Origin: Pyxicephalus adspersus
Lineage: Eukaryota; Chordata; Amphibia; Anura; Pyxicephalidae
Direction: 5' to 3'
DNA length: 64,000 nucleotides
Assembly (NCBI RefSeq): GCF_032062135.1
Contig: NC_092860.1
Location: forward strand, 123,527,553-123,591,552
Shown: positions 11,791 through 23,484 of the stretch, piece after piece
Layout of the letters: every line of letters begins with the position of its first letter
Position numbering within the stretch: the first letter of the stretch is position 1
Notes under the pieces: model-generated
What the model was told of the DNA's origin: nothing
What the model saw: only the letters and a program-made list of their open reading frames with translations
The model's database searches: none
Program-made: the position numbers and the translations under genes

Positions 11791-14700
11791 TGGCTCTTTC
11801 AATGGGAAATAAGTATGTCTGTGAATGGATTAATGACGTTACATAAGAAGGTGTTCTGGTAGATATTGTAAGGAAAGTACATTAAAGGGCTTGGCTTTGC
11901 TGCCTCTGCATAGTAATACTGTCTGTATCTGTAGGTGCTTAAAAGAACATCTATTGCTCTTAGCTTTTTGAATTTCATTAACTGCAGACTGATTTTTTTA
12001 TTGTTAAAGCATCTGTTATCTTCTCTCACTGCAGTATAGAACAGTGGCAATCAGGCGCTGAAAACATTTTAGCCGGTCTTGTAAGATTTTTTAATAATTA
12101 CTTTACGCTACTGAACAGCTTTTTCCAACCATGGTCTGATGAGGAAAGCAAAACTTGGGAACTGTCAACTAACAGGCTATGAATTAGACTAATCACTGTA
12201 TTGATTGTGTTGCCATATTGAGCACAAGCTTAATTATATTTGGACGTTACTAACTATTAACACTAAATAATACTCCTTCCTTGCATATACAGTACCATTC
12301 CTAGTGCACAGTGATAGAGTGTGGATAATTCTGTAGATTTCTTGGTGGCTTGGAAACAAGCACTGTAGCTTTGTTGCACTGTAGTTTTGGATTTAAGCCC
12401 TTTCTCCCTGTTGGCTCTGTTTTCATTGAGTTTGTGTGGGTTTCCTCTACGAACTTCAACTTCCTATAATCCAAAAGAATACTGGAGATTTAATAGGTTT
12501 TATGGCCAAAGATTACCAAAAAGGTTACCGACTTGGTACAATTGCATCAAAAGACACTAATATATATATTGTGCATCTACAACTCCAACTTCCCTAGCTG
12601 CAAACACAACACAGATGGGAATTCCTTGAGAGGTTTCCATACTTTATTACTAGATGTAGCAGTGTCACCTTCAAAATGCTGTTTTCATTTTCTTCCATTG
12701 GGCCTCATTCATAAACGCTGATAGAACAATGGAGGCATCACCTATGACAAGCACATGACAGCATTCTTCTTTCTTTCTTCTGAATGTAAAAAAGGCCAAA
12801 TACAAAGGTATGGATTTAGCTGGTGTACAAAACACTTTCCCTTTTCATCCTTTTATGTATGAAATACTTTTTCCTTCTCATGTGAAGGTAAAAATGTTGG
12901 TGTTGAATGTCCTCCTAGACCTACACTTGGTTGTCATTATTTGCATTCCTTATCATTTACTGGTGACATCATGACTGTACAATCAACTTTGTTTTCTTAA
13001 TCAGTTCAAAGAGAAGGAATACATTCACGCACATTTCTTTGGAATTCATTGCAATTTTTAAATTGTTTTTCTCTTTGTTTACAAATGGGACACGAGTCAA
13101 CAGTTACAGTATTTTATAACGTGAAAGGCATGTAGTGTGTTGTCTGCAATTCATTAGGCAGGTTTATTGTTTAGCTGTACTGACAGTATTCTGAGTAGAA
13201 CAAATTTGTTTTAACATTTTCTAGGTAGATGGAAGAAAGGGCAAAGTGACCATGAAAAATAATTGAAAGGAAGAGAAAAGTCAAAGATGCTGATGTGTAC
13301 ATGTGACACTTATAGAGGATGTAGAATTGCCCAAAAGATTCATATTCATAAGTTCAGATGCAAAGCAGGCATAATAATGTATTGTGTATTCATTAGCAGT
13401 GTCCTCTGTTGTACCACTGTTGTGTAGCACATGGCATAGAACTGTCCACTGTATGCATAAACAAGAGGTCCTCCTAAATGTTTCTACTGGACACAATACA
13501 TGATAAAGGAAATTGGTACTAAACAAAATATATAGTCTGCCACTATGTCCTCCTGGAAAAAGTATTTGGACACTGAGTGAGGAACTCTTGATCTTCAAAC
13601 TTGTATTGAATTAATGGAAATCACTGAATTGAAATGACAGGAAGCTAGCATTTCAGTAGAATCTCATTGATAAAACAATACCTCAATATCAAACATATTT
13701 ACTAACTTGTAAGGTTATCTAGAGGACTCGGACTTTAAGGGCAAGACAAATTTAAATCTAATTAACATTTTTTAACAAAGATATTTCATTTATAAATAAC
13801 TTTACAGTTAAATCAATTTAAAAAATACAACAAATAACCATGGAGTACATCATATCATCTTAATTGCTCTATACTCAACGCGTTTCGTGGAACTAGTTCA
13901 CTTTTTCAGAGACAGGCTTTGAGAGATTTTAATGGTAGTAATCAATTTCATGGGGTTGTAATTCTCTCACATAAAATAGCAGCAAAACATCAAAAGGAAG
14001 CGGCTGGGCAAGGTAAGCAGGCATCATTCTAGTCAGGCAAATTGAGTATCTCCGGGATTTATTAGACTAACTTGCTGAAGGAAAATCCCACTTCTTTACC
14101 AATGCCATCAATCCAGCCAAGAGGAGAACACCTTAAGGAATCCACTTAATGAAAGTTCAGTTGTCATATACACTACCCAGCAGCCGCATCTACCCAAAGA
14201 GTATACCCAGACTTGCCAGCAATATTTATATTTTGTAATAGAAGATGTAATATACACAATATTTTTAGACTCCACTATAAAAATAGATCTCGGCAAGGTT
14301 ATTTTATTATTTGGAATGAAAACGGCACCCTTTAATATGACACACACAAATCTTCACTGCTTCTTTTTCATAGTATCATTATTTTTCAAAAGTAAATTGT
14401 TTGTGGTCATAGGACTTCAAGTACCTGTAAAAAAAATATTTTGTGTACCCAAAAGGTCCTTCCCTTGGTGAAGTCCTTATGATGGCATAGTCTATACCAT
14501 GAAGACAAGACAGGAACTTTTCAAGAAACTCTGTAAAATAAAGAGCGAGTATGGCACTGAGTGGCATGTAAATTTGCAAAGAACAGGCTAACCACCAAAA
14601 CTGAGTGATCATGCAAGTAGTAGTCTAATACGTAGGGCCATCAAAAGACCACTCCAGAGGAGATACAGGTCTCACTGATTGGGACTGGTGACTGTATGAA

Positions 14701-14829
14701 TACAATAGCGGTTGTCTGTGTAATTTATCAGTTCAAGCTTTATTGGAGAGTGTTGAAAACAAAGCCACTGTAAGTCATAATTCATAGTTTGCCATAGGGC
14801 GCATGAAGTCAGCTGTAAGTTGTTCTATA

Positions 14830-15330
14830 GTTTGAGGAGATCACCTATTCGTTTTTTGTCACCAGACTGAATGTTTATGTTTGGCATATGGCACCATCCC
14901 AACTGTAAAGCATGTTGGTGGCAGAATCCTGCTGTGGGACTGATTTTGTACAGCAGTTCCCTGAAAGGTTGTGCAAGTAGAGGGCATAGCAAAATAAAGG
15001 AAAATTCTAAAGGAACACCCAATGCAGTCTGTTAGAAACCTTTGGAGGAGAAGATTGATCTTCCAGCAGGACAAAACTCAAAGCTACACAAAAAATGGCT
15101 CACAACTACAATACAAGGTTGTACAATGGCCAGACAGATCTTACTCCAATAGAGAATTTTTGCCTGTTCACTTGATACCCATGTAATTTGCAAGAGCTGG
15201 AGCAGTTTTGCAAAAAGCAATAGGGAAAATTGAAGTTTCCAGATGTGCAAAGCTAAAAATCTATAAACACAGACATAAATTTAATTGATGCCAAAGGTGT
15301 GTCTAAAAAATAGAACTCCATGTACTTATA
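14830..15330 (+). mobile_element. Degenerate Tc1-like transposon, C-terminal half
   Basis: Broken pieces of a Tc1-like transposase follow each other in the expected order: P-T-V-K-H-V-G-G-R-I-L-L-W at about 14897-14937, L-I-F-Q-Q-D near 15055-15072 (the second catalytic Asp), tggccagacagatcttactc matching the W-P-(S/P)-x-S-P-D-L-N-P region, and gatgccaaaggtgtgtct matching the C-terminal A-A-K-G-x-x-T. Several frameshifts separate the blocks. It is a different, + oriented element from the one at 7525-8312. Confidence 0.72.
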
Positions 15331-16131
15331 TGAGTTCGAAATGTTATTGTAATTTAGTTAGGAAGTAAATTTCTGTTAAATCAGAATTTTTTTTGAAATG
15401 CCACTTTACTTTTAAAGCGCCTGACACAAAATCAGTCTAGCCTGTACAATGAAGTAGTCATCTTGAGGAATATATTAATGGACAGTACAGTATAAATTAT
15501 GGTATTCAATACATTCTGACACTCTTCTATACCTCCAGTCAATCTTTAAACATTTTTGTACAGCTGTATCCCTTGAAAGCTAAGAAGAATTACACTGTAG
15601 TAAGCCAAATCTGTATGTTGAAAGCTTTAATACTGGCAGGCAGATTATTTGGGAAGCTTCACACTGAAAGATGTTAAGACACAAAAGTCCTTTTATATGT
15701 TCTCGTGGCTTGCCTTTTTTAGTGGTGACATAAGAGTGTGCCATAGTTAATACTCAGTTGACATGAAAAGATGTATATATGCTGAAACTGCAGATTTTTG
15801 ACCTTTTTGACCCCTTGGGTGAGAAGAAGAAAAGAAGAGCATTGTGCTCTTGTTTTTACTGGGTTATAATTGCCTGACAGACATGAATTTACTTGCAAAA
15901 GGTCAACACAGGTAGAATTTATGTAGACAGTCGTATTAACATTTCACCTTTGCAAAAGTCATATATGTGACAAAGAAGTGTTAGCATGTCACACACAGGC
16001 CATGTTTGTTTACATCACCAAGTTCTTTGTATGTGTCTTCCAATGCTTACAAGGCTTCCAGATCAAAATATTACATTTCTGATCTTTGGTTGTACTGCAG
16101 ATCTATTATTAAAGTAACAGCAACTATGCTA

Positions 16132-16133
<2 letters not shown>

Positions 16134-16163
<30 letters not shown>
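16134..16163. repeat. (TA)n microsatellite
   Basis: About 15 TA units, followed by gatagatagaag. Confidence 0.97.
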
Positions 16164-16166
<3 letters not shown>

Positions 16167-16710
16167 AGATAGAAGAGCAGGGTATTGAGCCACAGTACTT
16201 CCTATTCTATGGTATTTTGTCTACTGTATGTACTTATCACATATGTGCGCACATGTCAACATGGCCAAAGATACAAGGTGCAGGGCATGCATGGTCACTC
16301 AACAGAAAAATAATCTGAAAGACCTCTTTCCTAACCTATTCTAGTTTTGTCCTTATCATGGCCTTATCATAAAACTATTGTTGCCATATTAGCCTCCTTA
16401 AAAATATACTAATGTACTGGGTGTCTCTGGCTTTGTCACTGACCTAAAACAAAAACTTGCAGCCAGTAAAGACATGGAAAACCAGTGCACCTCATCTCTC
16501 TTCTTGTTCCAGGTCAACAGTAGAAATTATAAAAGGCAAATGATACATAATAACAGTCAGGTAAATAGATTTTAGAGTTAAGTCATGGCAGGAATGGCAG
16601 CACAAGCATGCCAACCGTCATAGCAGACCTCCTGTGGGACCTTGGTGGTGGTGGTTGGGGTTGCATACAAGCAGGAATAAGGTTAGGAAGAAAGTGCTGA
16701 ATGACACTTT

Positions 16711-16906
16711 GGACCTGATTTATGAAAGCTCCCCAAGGCTAGAGAGGGGTACACTGTCATCACTGAACCTGGGTGACCCAGCAAACCTGGAATGGATCTG
16801 GTCCTGGTTAAGAAATACATTTCGGGTTTGCTGGATCACCCAGCTTCACTGATAGAAGTGTATCCTCTCCAGCCTTGGAGAACTTTAATAAATCAGTATG
16901 TGCCCA
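16711..16906 (+). repeat. Foldback MITE copy
   Basis: Left arm from gacctgatttatgaaagctc, right arm through ctccagccttggagaacttt; the end is interrupted by a few extra bases before gccca. The centre is shorter than in other copies. Confidence 0.82.
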
Positions 16907-18082
16907 TCCACACATGTATAATTTTTCTCTTCCTCAGGCCCCTGGTGGCTTTCACACTGTAAGCTGTTTCTATGTGAATGAGTCTACCTACTGACAATGA
17001 CTAAACACTCCTAGAGCTAATGATATTCACCTGAACTAGCAACAGGGCCAGTGGAATATTTTCAGTCTTCTCTCAGATAGGTAAATACTTAGACCAATAC
17101 AATACTAACATTAGCTGAAATGCAAATTTGCATCAATCACAAATATAAGGGCTTTTTATTAAAGGGCCCTGCACTTTTAAATGGCCAGTAATATACAGTG
17201 GCTTTTTGTTAGGTGGAACCATCTATTGTCCTTCTGTGTTAAGAGGGTGGAAATAGGGCCACCACACTAAATATAGGGTATAAATACACAGTTTATACTA
17301 GAGCAGTAAAGGCCAGATATTTCAGTAGAAAGGTTATATATATCAATGAGGGCACTGTCATACTTCCCTTAGTACAAAAGCTTAAACTTATGAGGCCATC
17401 AAATGCTCATACATCAGACATATTGCTAGTTCCTATTAAAAGAAAGGTTGCCATTTCTTATATGTTGGTTCTGTGTAAAGAAATGTCTCTACCGCAATAA
17501 ATTTACAGCTAAAGTATTGCTTCATGGCGTTTTAAGGATCCCTCTGTTTAACAAACTGCAGTGACAGAATAAAACTTCAGGTCCATGTATTTAAAAAACT
17601 GGGCTCTGCATAGGAACTCTTTTGCCAGGAGACATAAACTCCGATGTGCAGAACACTTTCATACGTGGTACTGCCAGATATGTTCTGCTGGAAAGCAGCA
17701 GCAGATACATTCTGATCATCATAGGACATGACTGTGCCAGCTTTTGAAAGTCTGGCTACATTTTTAGAAGCCTATCCACTGATTCTGTAATGGTTATTAA
17801 CATAGGAGCAACACAGATCCCCAGAGACAAGCTTGTCAAGGAACTTGAGGATATTTGTTTGCCAAAAGTGTCATAAAGCAATCAGCTTAATATCCTGAAC
17901 ATACTGAGAACACAATGGGAGATAATACAGCAGTGTCTGTACATGTTAAAGATTAATGTTTGCCACAACTTTTTGAACCTGTAAATGATATTTGCAGGTT
18001 TTGTATATTAATCACATTAAATATTAATAATAAGAATCAGAAATACCATCTATGTGTGTATCAAGTGTTTATATACATAAAT

Positions 18083-18109
18083 ACACATACATACATACAT
18101 ACATACATT
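18083..18109. repeat. (ACAT)n microsatellite
   Basis: About six units of ACAT, just upstream of the foldback MITE at 18178. Confidence 0.95.
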
Positions 18110-18177
18110 TATATGTGTTAACACAAAGTGACAGTACTTTCAAAGATAGACTACAGTACATTTGGTTGGGTTGATTC

Positions 18178-18405
18178 AATGGGCCTGATTTATTAAAGCT
18201 TTTGAAGGCTGGAGAGGATACACTTTCATCAGTAAAGCTGGGTGATCCAGCAAACCTGAAATGGATCTGGTCCATGATTTAAAACAAAAGCTAGCAAACA
18301 GAAAATGACTGAAAAAATCCATCCCAGGTTTGCTGGATCAACCAGCTTCACTGATAAAAGTGTATCTTCTCCAACCTTGGAGAGCTTTAATAAATCAGGT
18401 CCAAT
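18178..18405 (+). repeat. Foldback MITE, best full-length copy
   Basis: The two arms of roughly 100 nt are imperfect inverted repeats: aatgggcctgatttattaaa at the left end and tttaataaatcaggtccaa at the right, with tgggtgatccagcaaacctg and caggtttgctggatcaacca inside. This near-palindrome is found, whole or in part, at eight sites in the window. It codes for nothing; the open frames over it are chance. Confidence 0.88.
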
Positions 18406-21400
18406 TAAGCAATGGAAACTATTTAACCTCAGTGCCTTGAATAGTTATATAGTTATATATATATTTTTTGTAAACCCTTTTCCTCCCGTAATAAAAATAA
18501 ATATCAAATTCTATGTTCAGCACCACCAGTGATTTTCGGCCAGAACAACTCTCTGTCCTGTGCCTATTTCCCCTGAACCTAATTTATTCCATACAACTGT
18601 TCTCTGATTGGCATGCGCTCTGATCTGAACATTCCTGTTTATGTGGAAGACATGGGTGAAAAAAATTCTGTTAAATTGCACATATATAGTATTTCAACAT
18701 TTCTCGTTTCAAAAGGACCTGCTACTGTAAATTTTCTAGTTAACATTTCTAGTAAATGTTATGCTGAATTACAGACACACAGAGGGAAAGTTATAATTTT
18801 CTTGTGAGCTTTCTGTCTTCCCTGATTTGAAACCATCTAATGGCTAGTATTCAGGCATGGATTGAGGATTATCCTGAGGGCAGCATTGCTAAACTTTCAT
18901 CTGATCCTGATTATCCCAAGAAGTATTGCCTGACGTATTTCAATCCTGTTTCAGTATATTTGTGCTCAGATTCTAAAGATCCACAGCTAACTATCATGAT
19001 GTACTTTGTTGACCATATAGAGAAATCAGCCAGCATTTGTATATGTACAGGGATGACTGTGGGATTTTTATAAATGTATTTGGAATATTTGTTCTGTATA
19101 GTCCCACCACCACCAAACAGATATAAAATTGACATAAGGCAGCTGGAGAACCAAGGTTACTTGGTTCAAACAATGCTTCAAGAGACATTAAAATAAGTAT
19201 GACTTTACTGATTGGGATGTTGTTCCAAGGTAAATCCAAATTTCATTGTGAGTTTTGGAAGCTCAGATTCCCAACAGGTATGGAACCAAAGGTTGTTCCA
19301 AAGGCTTTTTCCTGAATTATATCTTCTTTGCTGTTTCCTGGGCACCTTTAGATTGTCTGGCAGTGCTATTAGGTTCACCCTTCTATGTTAGCATCCCTGG
19401 TAGATTTTATTTAAAGGTTTTATTCTCACATCCTATCATGCATCATTCTGCATAACTTGCTGCCCTGTATTACAAACTTTTCTGGAGCCTGCTTCAAATT
19501 CACATTGACATGATGTGGACTTAAGTTTGGACAAACCACAATTGATCAATTTTTTGTTCATCTGTAAGAATGAGGCCTTTAGCTACCTGGTTCATTCTTT
19601 GGTTTACTTGGTTACACTTTGATTTCCAAAATGAGTACAGAAAATAACATCAAAGCTAGCCATGAGTATATGAGGAAGGTTTTATGTCTATGCATGATCT
19701 GACTGCACAAATGTATCGGCTGGTCCAGTACAGCAATAAACATCTGAAACTGGAATAAGTACACGGAGACAGGAAGTGACCGAAAGGATAAACAAATGAA
19801 AACATTAATTTCTAAGAAGAAAAAAAAATGTATTTTTTTTTTTAATCACAATGCTTAGCAAATTGTATGTTAGGATTTACATATACTTTAATATGAATAG
19901 AGTATGCTAGAGATCGGTCAAACAAGAAAAAGCTGGTTAGTGGAGTTTTGCTGCTCTGGAGAGGTCATTGTTCAGAACTAACCTAATAAATCTGTATTCT
20001 TGTTAGTGATTCTCTATATTCCGCTCCGCTGGCTCTATTGTCTATATGCAGTGTGTAGCTCCCTCTACCATACTTCAAGCTTTGTGTTATAAACCAGTCA
20101 GGCAATGTATTGTGAATAACTGTAACTTTTTTGGAAGATTTTGATCATTTCAGTGTGAGTTGATCAAAGAGAAGGAAAAGTTAAACTCTGTTGCATGCAT
20201 GAACTTTGCAAATGTGCTGAGCTGTCTGCAGCCACATTGAGGAAATCACCTGCCTCACAGATGTTACCATGAAAGCTTAAAAGTGCTTTCTACACAGTAT
20301 TGATTACTGGATTCTTAATGTTCCCATTAATCATAGTCTGTATAATGGCTACATTATATGTCTGCATTCCACACCCACCACAAAGGCCGCTTCATAGCTA
20401 ACCACATTCATATACATACATGAACGCATAGAGAAGAGGCATCACCGAATGATGATTAGTTCATGAGTGCAAGGACTATGCACGCTTCATCTGCAAGCTT
20501 AAAAAGTTGATAATCATCAGTTCTGTTAGATTTTACCTCATCCCTTGTCCTGGCATTGGAAACTATTATCAGGTTCCTGTTCTGTGTGTGTCTTTCTGCC
20601 CACGTGACAGACATTTACTATATCTCTTGTCCAGGAATAGAAAGCAAGGTGACCCCAACAAGGACATACATTACTCTTTTCAAATTTGTCCTAAATGCAA
20701 ACAAATGGTAAAACCCATTGTCTAGAGTTTGCTTTTAATGTACTGTATGTACATACACATATTGTGGGTAGTTCACAATGCCTTTTCCTTGTATGCACCA
20801 GACAAAAATAAGATTAATGTGGAAGCCCTGGATCTAAGTCACATCCAGTCTGGATGGGTTACAGATGGTGGAAAAGGCCAGGCCAATGTAACTTCAGAAA
20901 CTAAAGTATCCATTTGCATATTGCAGCTATGGAACTCACTGGGATATCTGAGCGTGTGACGGGTATTTCTAGGTGCCCATCATGCATGGCTGCCTGCAGT
21001 TTAGTAAAGACAGAGTGAGAACAGATTCATTGAAAAACTAACAGCCTGCAGTCAGTACATGAACAGAAGGGCTAAAATACCAAACACCCAATGTGAACTC
21101 AATCGAGAATTAAGGAAACATAGGCTTTTGGGTTTATTATCAGAGGGGGCCTGGAACAATTTCTTTTTAAGCACTTCTTTCTTTTTTAGTTATTAATTAA
21201 TTTCAGCAAGACTGGTAATACAACATTGCTATAAACCAAACCATTTGAAGCAATGTGAAATTATTGCAATGATATCCAAAATGTTGACATTAAATTTCAT
21301 TTATCACCAAGATCAGGGGGCAACTTACCAATTACCAGCTTTAATAGGTTGTTTTGTTCCATGTGTGGTCATTGTACAATTTTATTTCTTACATAATCCA

Positions 21401-22189
21401 ATGATTTGATAGTACTGAAGAATAACTAGATTGTACAGACTGTAGTAAACTTGTTAAAGGGTATGCTCTCTGGTCCAGCTTACAATTTTATGTATATTTA
21501 TGACTAGTTTAAAGTGGCTCACAGACATAAGATTGCAGTAGCCTCAGACTGATCCAGCTGCTTGAAAGATTTTGTGAAAATCTGCAAGACCCCAGTGGAC
21601 AGCAACACTCTAGTAGAACCATTCATCTTTTCTAACTTCTTACTTCTTCATTGGCATAGACTTATATGTACTGCTGAGCAACACACAACTTCATGGGACT
21701 TTCTGTGGTTTATTCTGATGGCAATTCAATCACCTCCGGTATATAAGAGGCCTTATAGTTAATTAGCCAGGGGGGAACTGTGGCCCAGAGCTTAATGTAT
21801 ATTTTAAAAGGGAAAGCCATGGGTTAAGCATTGCATGAGCCCTAATTTGTGTCTGCATACTTACCTAGAGAAGTACCCAGAAATCATATGTTATCAGTGT
21901 GATTTCAACGGAAGAGTTTGAATGTATATATTTGAAATTCACAGTAGCTTTTACACAGATGGATGTTTAAATGTAACCCATTTGTAATGTATACCCATTC
22001 AGTGATGCTGATATCCTTAGGACGTTATGGAGCATCTGAGAATCCTGTGCTCATCACACGGTAATATAGTTTGTCCTTATTTATTGAGTCTTGTAAATGT
22101 ATTTACCGGTAAAGTCAGCAGTATCATGAACACACAATTTCAATATCAATAATCATGCAAATGGACAATAGGAAAGAAAGGATACTTTG

Positions 22190-23016
22190 TTTAAAAAGTC
22201 AGCCTTTTAGGCATTTATTGTACACAAAAATAAATAAGTTACAATTTACAAAGCAAAAGCACAAATGGCTTTTAAAGTGCAATTCATAAATGTGTTAGCC
22301 TCAACCTTGATCTTCATTGGCTAACAAAGAGACACTGACGGTTCATCAGCCATGTATCTCTCCCAAAAACATTATCATGAAACACAGCGCCCCCGGATGT
22401 CTGAAGATGTAAGCCCCCAGAACATGACTTCACCACAGGGAAGGAAAGTGCAGATACAAAGCACATTTACACAATGCCTTACAGACAGACTGCACTGAGG
22501 ACTCTGCATGTGGTGTGATTACACCCACACATCATACGAGTCAAAGCTACGTCTGTCCACCGTCATATTACAGCTGCCAGACAGAATATCTTTGTATGAA
22601 AAAGGACATTGTGACATTCATCTACTGAAAACAGCACTTTGTTGGGTATAAGAATACAGTCATGACAATTACACTGCGGTAAAATGAAAAGGATAAAAGT
22701 GGATGTTTTCCCACTCCAACTTCCCACCACATTAGTATTTAGTGCGAATCCCATTTCTGAGTCCACAAAATGTTCATTGCATCTCGTCCCACATTTCAGG
22801 CGTCAGTCATGTCCCCGAAATGTTTTTACTGACGTCTTTATGCCACTTAATCCACCGTTCAGCTTGGCCCCTCAATGCCACTTGAACGCCATCTCCTCCC
22901 AACCTCTCCATGTCTGTGCTGCCTCTCAGCCAGCAACATCAAAATTAATCCATGTTAGCACCTTTACAAGCTCTCAATTTTCTGGAAGAACAAAAAACAG
23001 CTGCCGCAGACGTTCT
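22190..23016 (-). other. RASL11B: RASL11B 3' UTR (putative)
   Basis: From the stop codon to just past the first canonical minus-strand AATAAA (22219-22214). About 800 nt and less AT-rich than its surroundings. No other canonical hexamer was seen between it and the stop. Confidence 0.6.
22214..22219 (-). terminator. RASL11B: Candidate poly(A) signal of RASL11B
   Basis: AATAAA on the minus strand (tttatt on the + strand), the first such hexamer after the RASL11B stop. Confidence 0.5.
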
Positions 23017-23484
23017 TCAGACAGAAGTAGCAGTCCTCACTTTGGCAGACAGAACTTGTTTAAAGCGCCTTTTCAAGTCCTGCATGTTTGGAGATTTTGG
23101 CCGTGGAATAAGGGAATTTTTCCTCTTCTCTGGTGTACTCGTGACTTGGTGCTTGCTGATTTCTTTACAAAGCACCTGAAAGGCATTGTACACGTCAATA
23201 TAGTTCTCACTGACGCTGACTTCGTAAAAAGTGCAGCCCAGCATATTAGCCAGCTGTAGTCCATGCTGTGGTTCCACCTGCTTGAGGTGCAGAAGGTCCG
23301 CTTTGTTGGCCACAATAACAATAGGAATTCTGTTGTCTGGGTGAAGCTGGCGCACGTGTTGGTGAAGGTGGCTAATGAGTTCGTAGCTCTTACAGTCTGT
23401 GATTGAAAAGACGATGACAACAGCGTCTGCCCATCTGATAGATCTGTTAAGCTGCTCATTGCACTCCAGGCTTTGCTCGTGTAT
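23017..23484 (-). CDS. RASL11B: RASL11B exon 4 (terminal coding exon)
   Basis: 468 nt including the TGA (23017-23019). The acceptor is cttcccctag|ata (AG at 23486-23485). It encodes residues 91-245: the I-H-E-Q-S-L-E segment, [11 protein letters not shown], the N-K-A-D motif, the E-V-S-V-S-E-N loop and the basic C-terminus. The long open frame on the opposite strand (22684-23259) is its antisense shadow. Confidence 0.97.
   Translation of the reverse strand: MHEQSLECNEQLNRSIRWADAVVIVFSITDCKSYELISHLHQHVRQLHPDNRIPIVIVANKADLLHLKQVEPQHGLQLANMLGCTFYEVSVSENYIDVYNAFQVLCKEISKHQVTSTPEKRKNSLIPRPKSPNMQDLKRRFKQVLSAKVRTATSV

Larger units (their letters stand above)
11791..22189. other. Spacer between convergent SCFD2 and RASL11B
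   Basis: About 10.4 kb with no recognisable gene. It contains a Tc1-like fossil (14830-15330), two foldback MITEs (16711-16906, 18178-18405), a (TA)n run and an (ACAT)n run. The rest is AT-rich sequence in which I see nothing further. Confidence 0.75.

Noticed and set aside
13281..13598. A 105-codon minus frame next to a gtatttggacactgagtg motif
   Set aside because: The motif hints at a Tc1-like end, but no transposase blocks or second end are visible.
13870..13905. CpG-bearing caacgcgtttcgtggaact motif
   Set aside because: Looks like a piece of a frog repeat, but I could not find a second copy or boundaries in this window.
22684..23259. The longest open frame of the window (191 codons, +)
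   Set aside because: It is antisense to the RASL11B terminal exon and 3' UTR.
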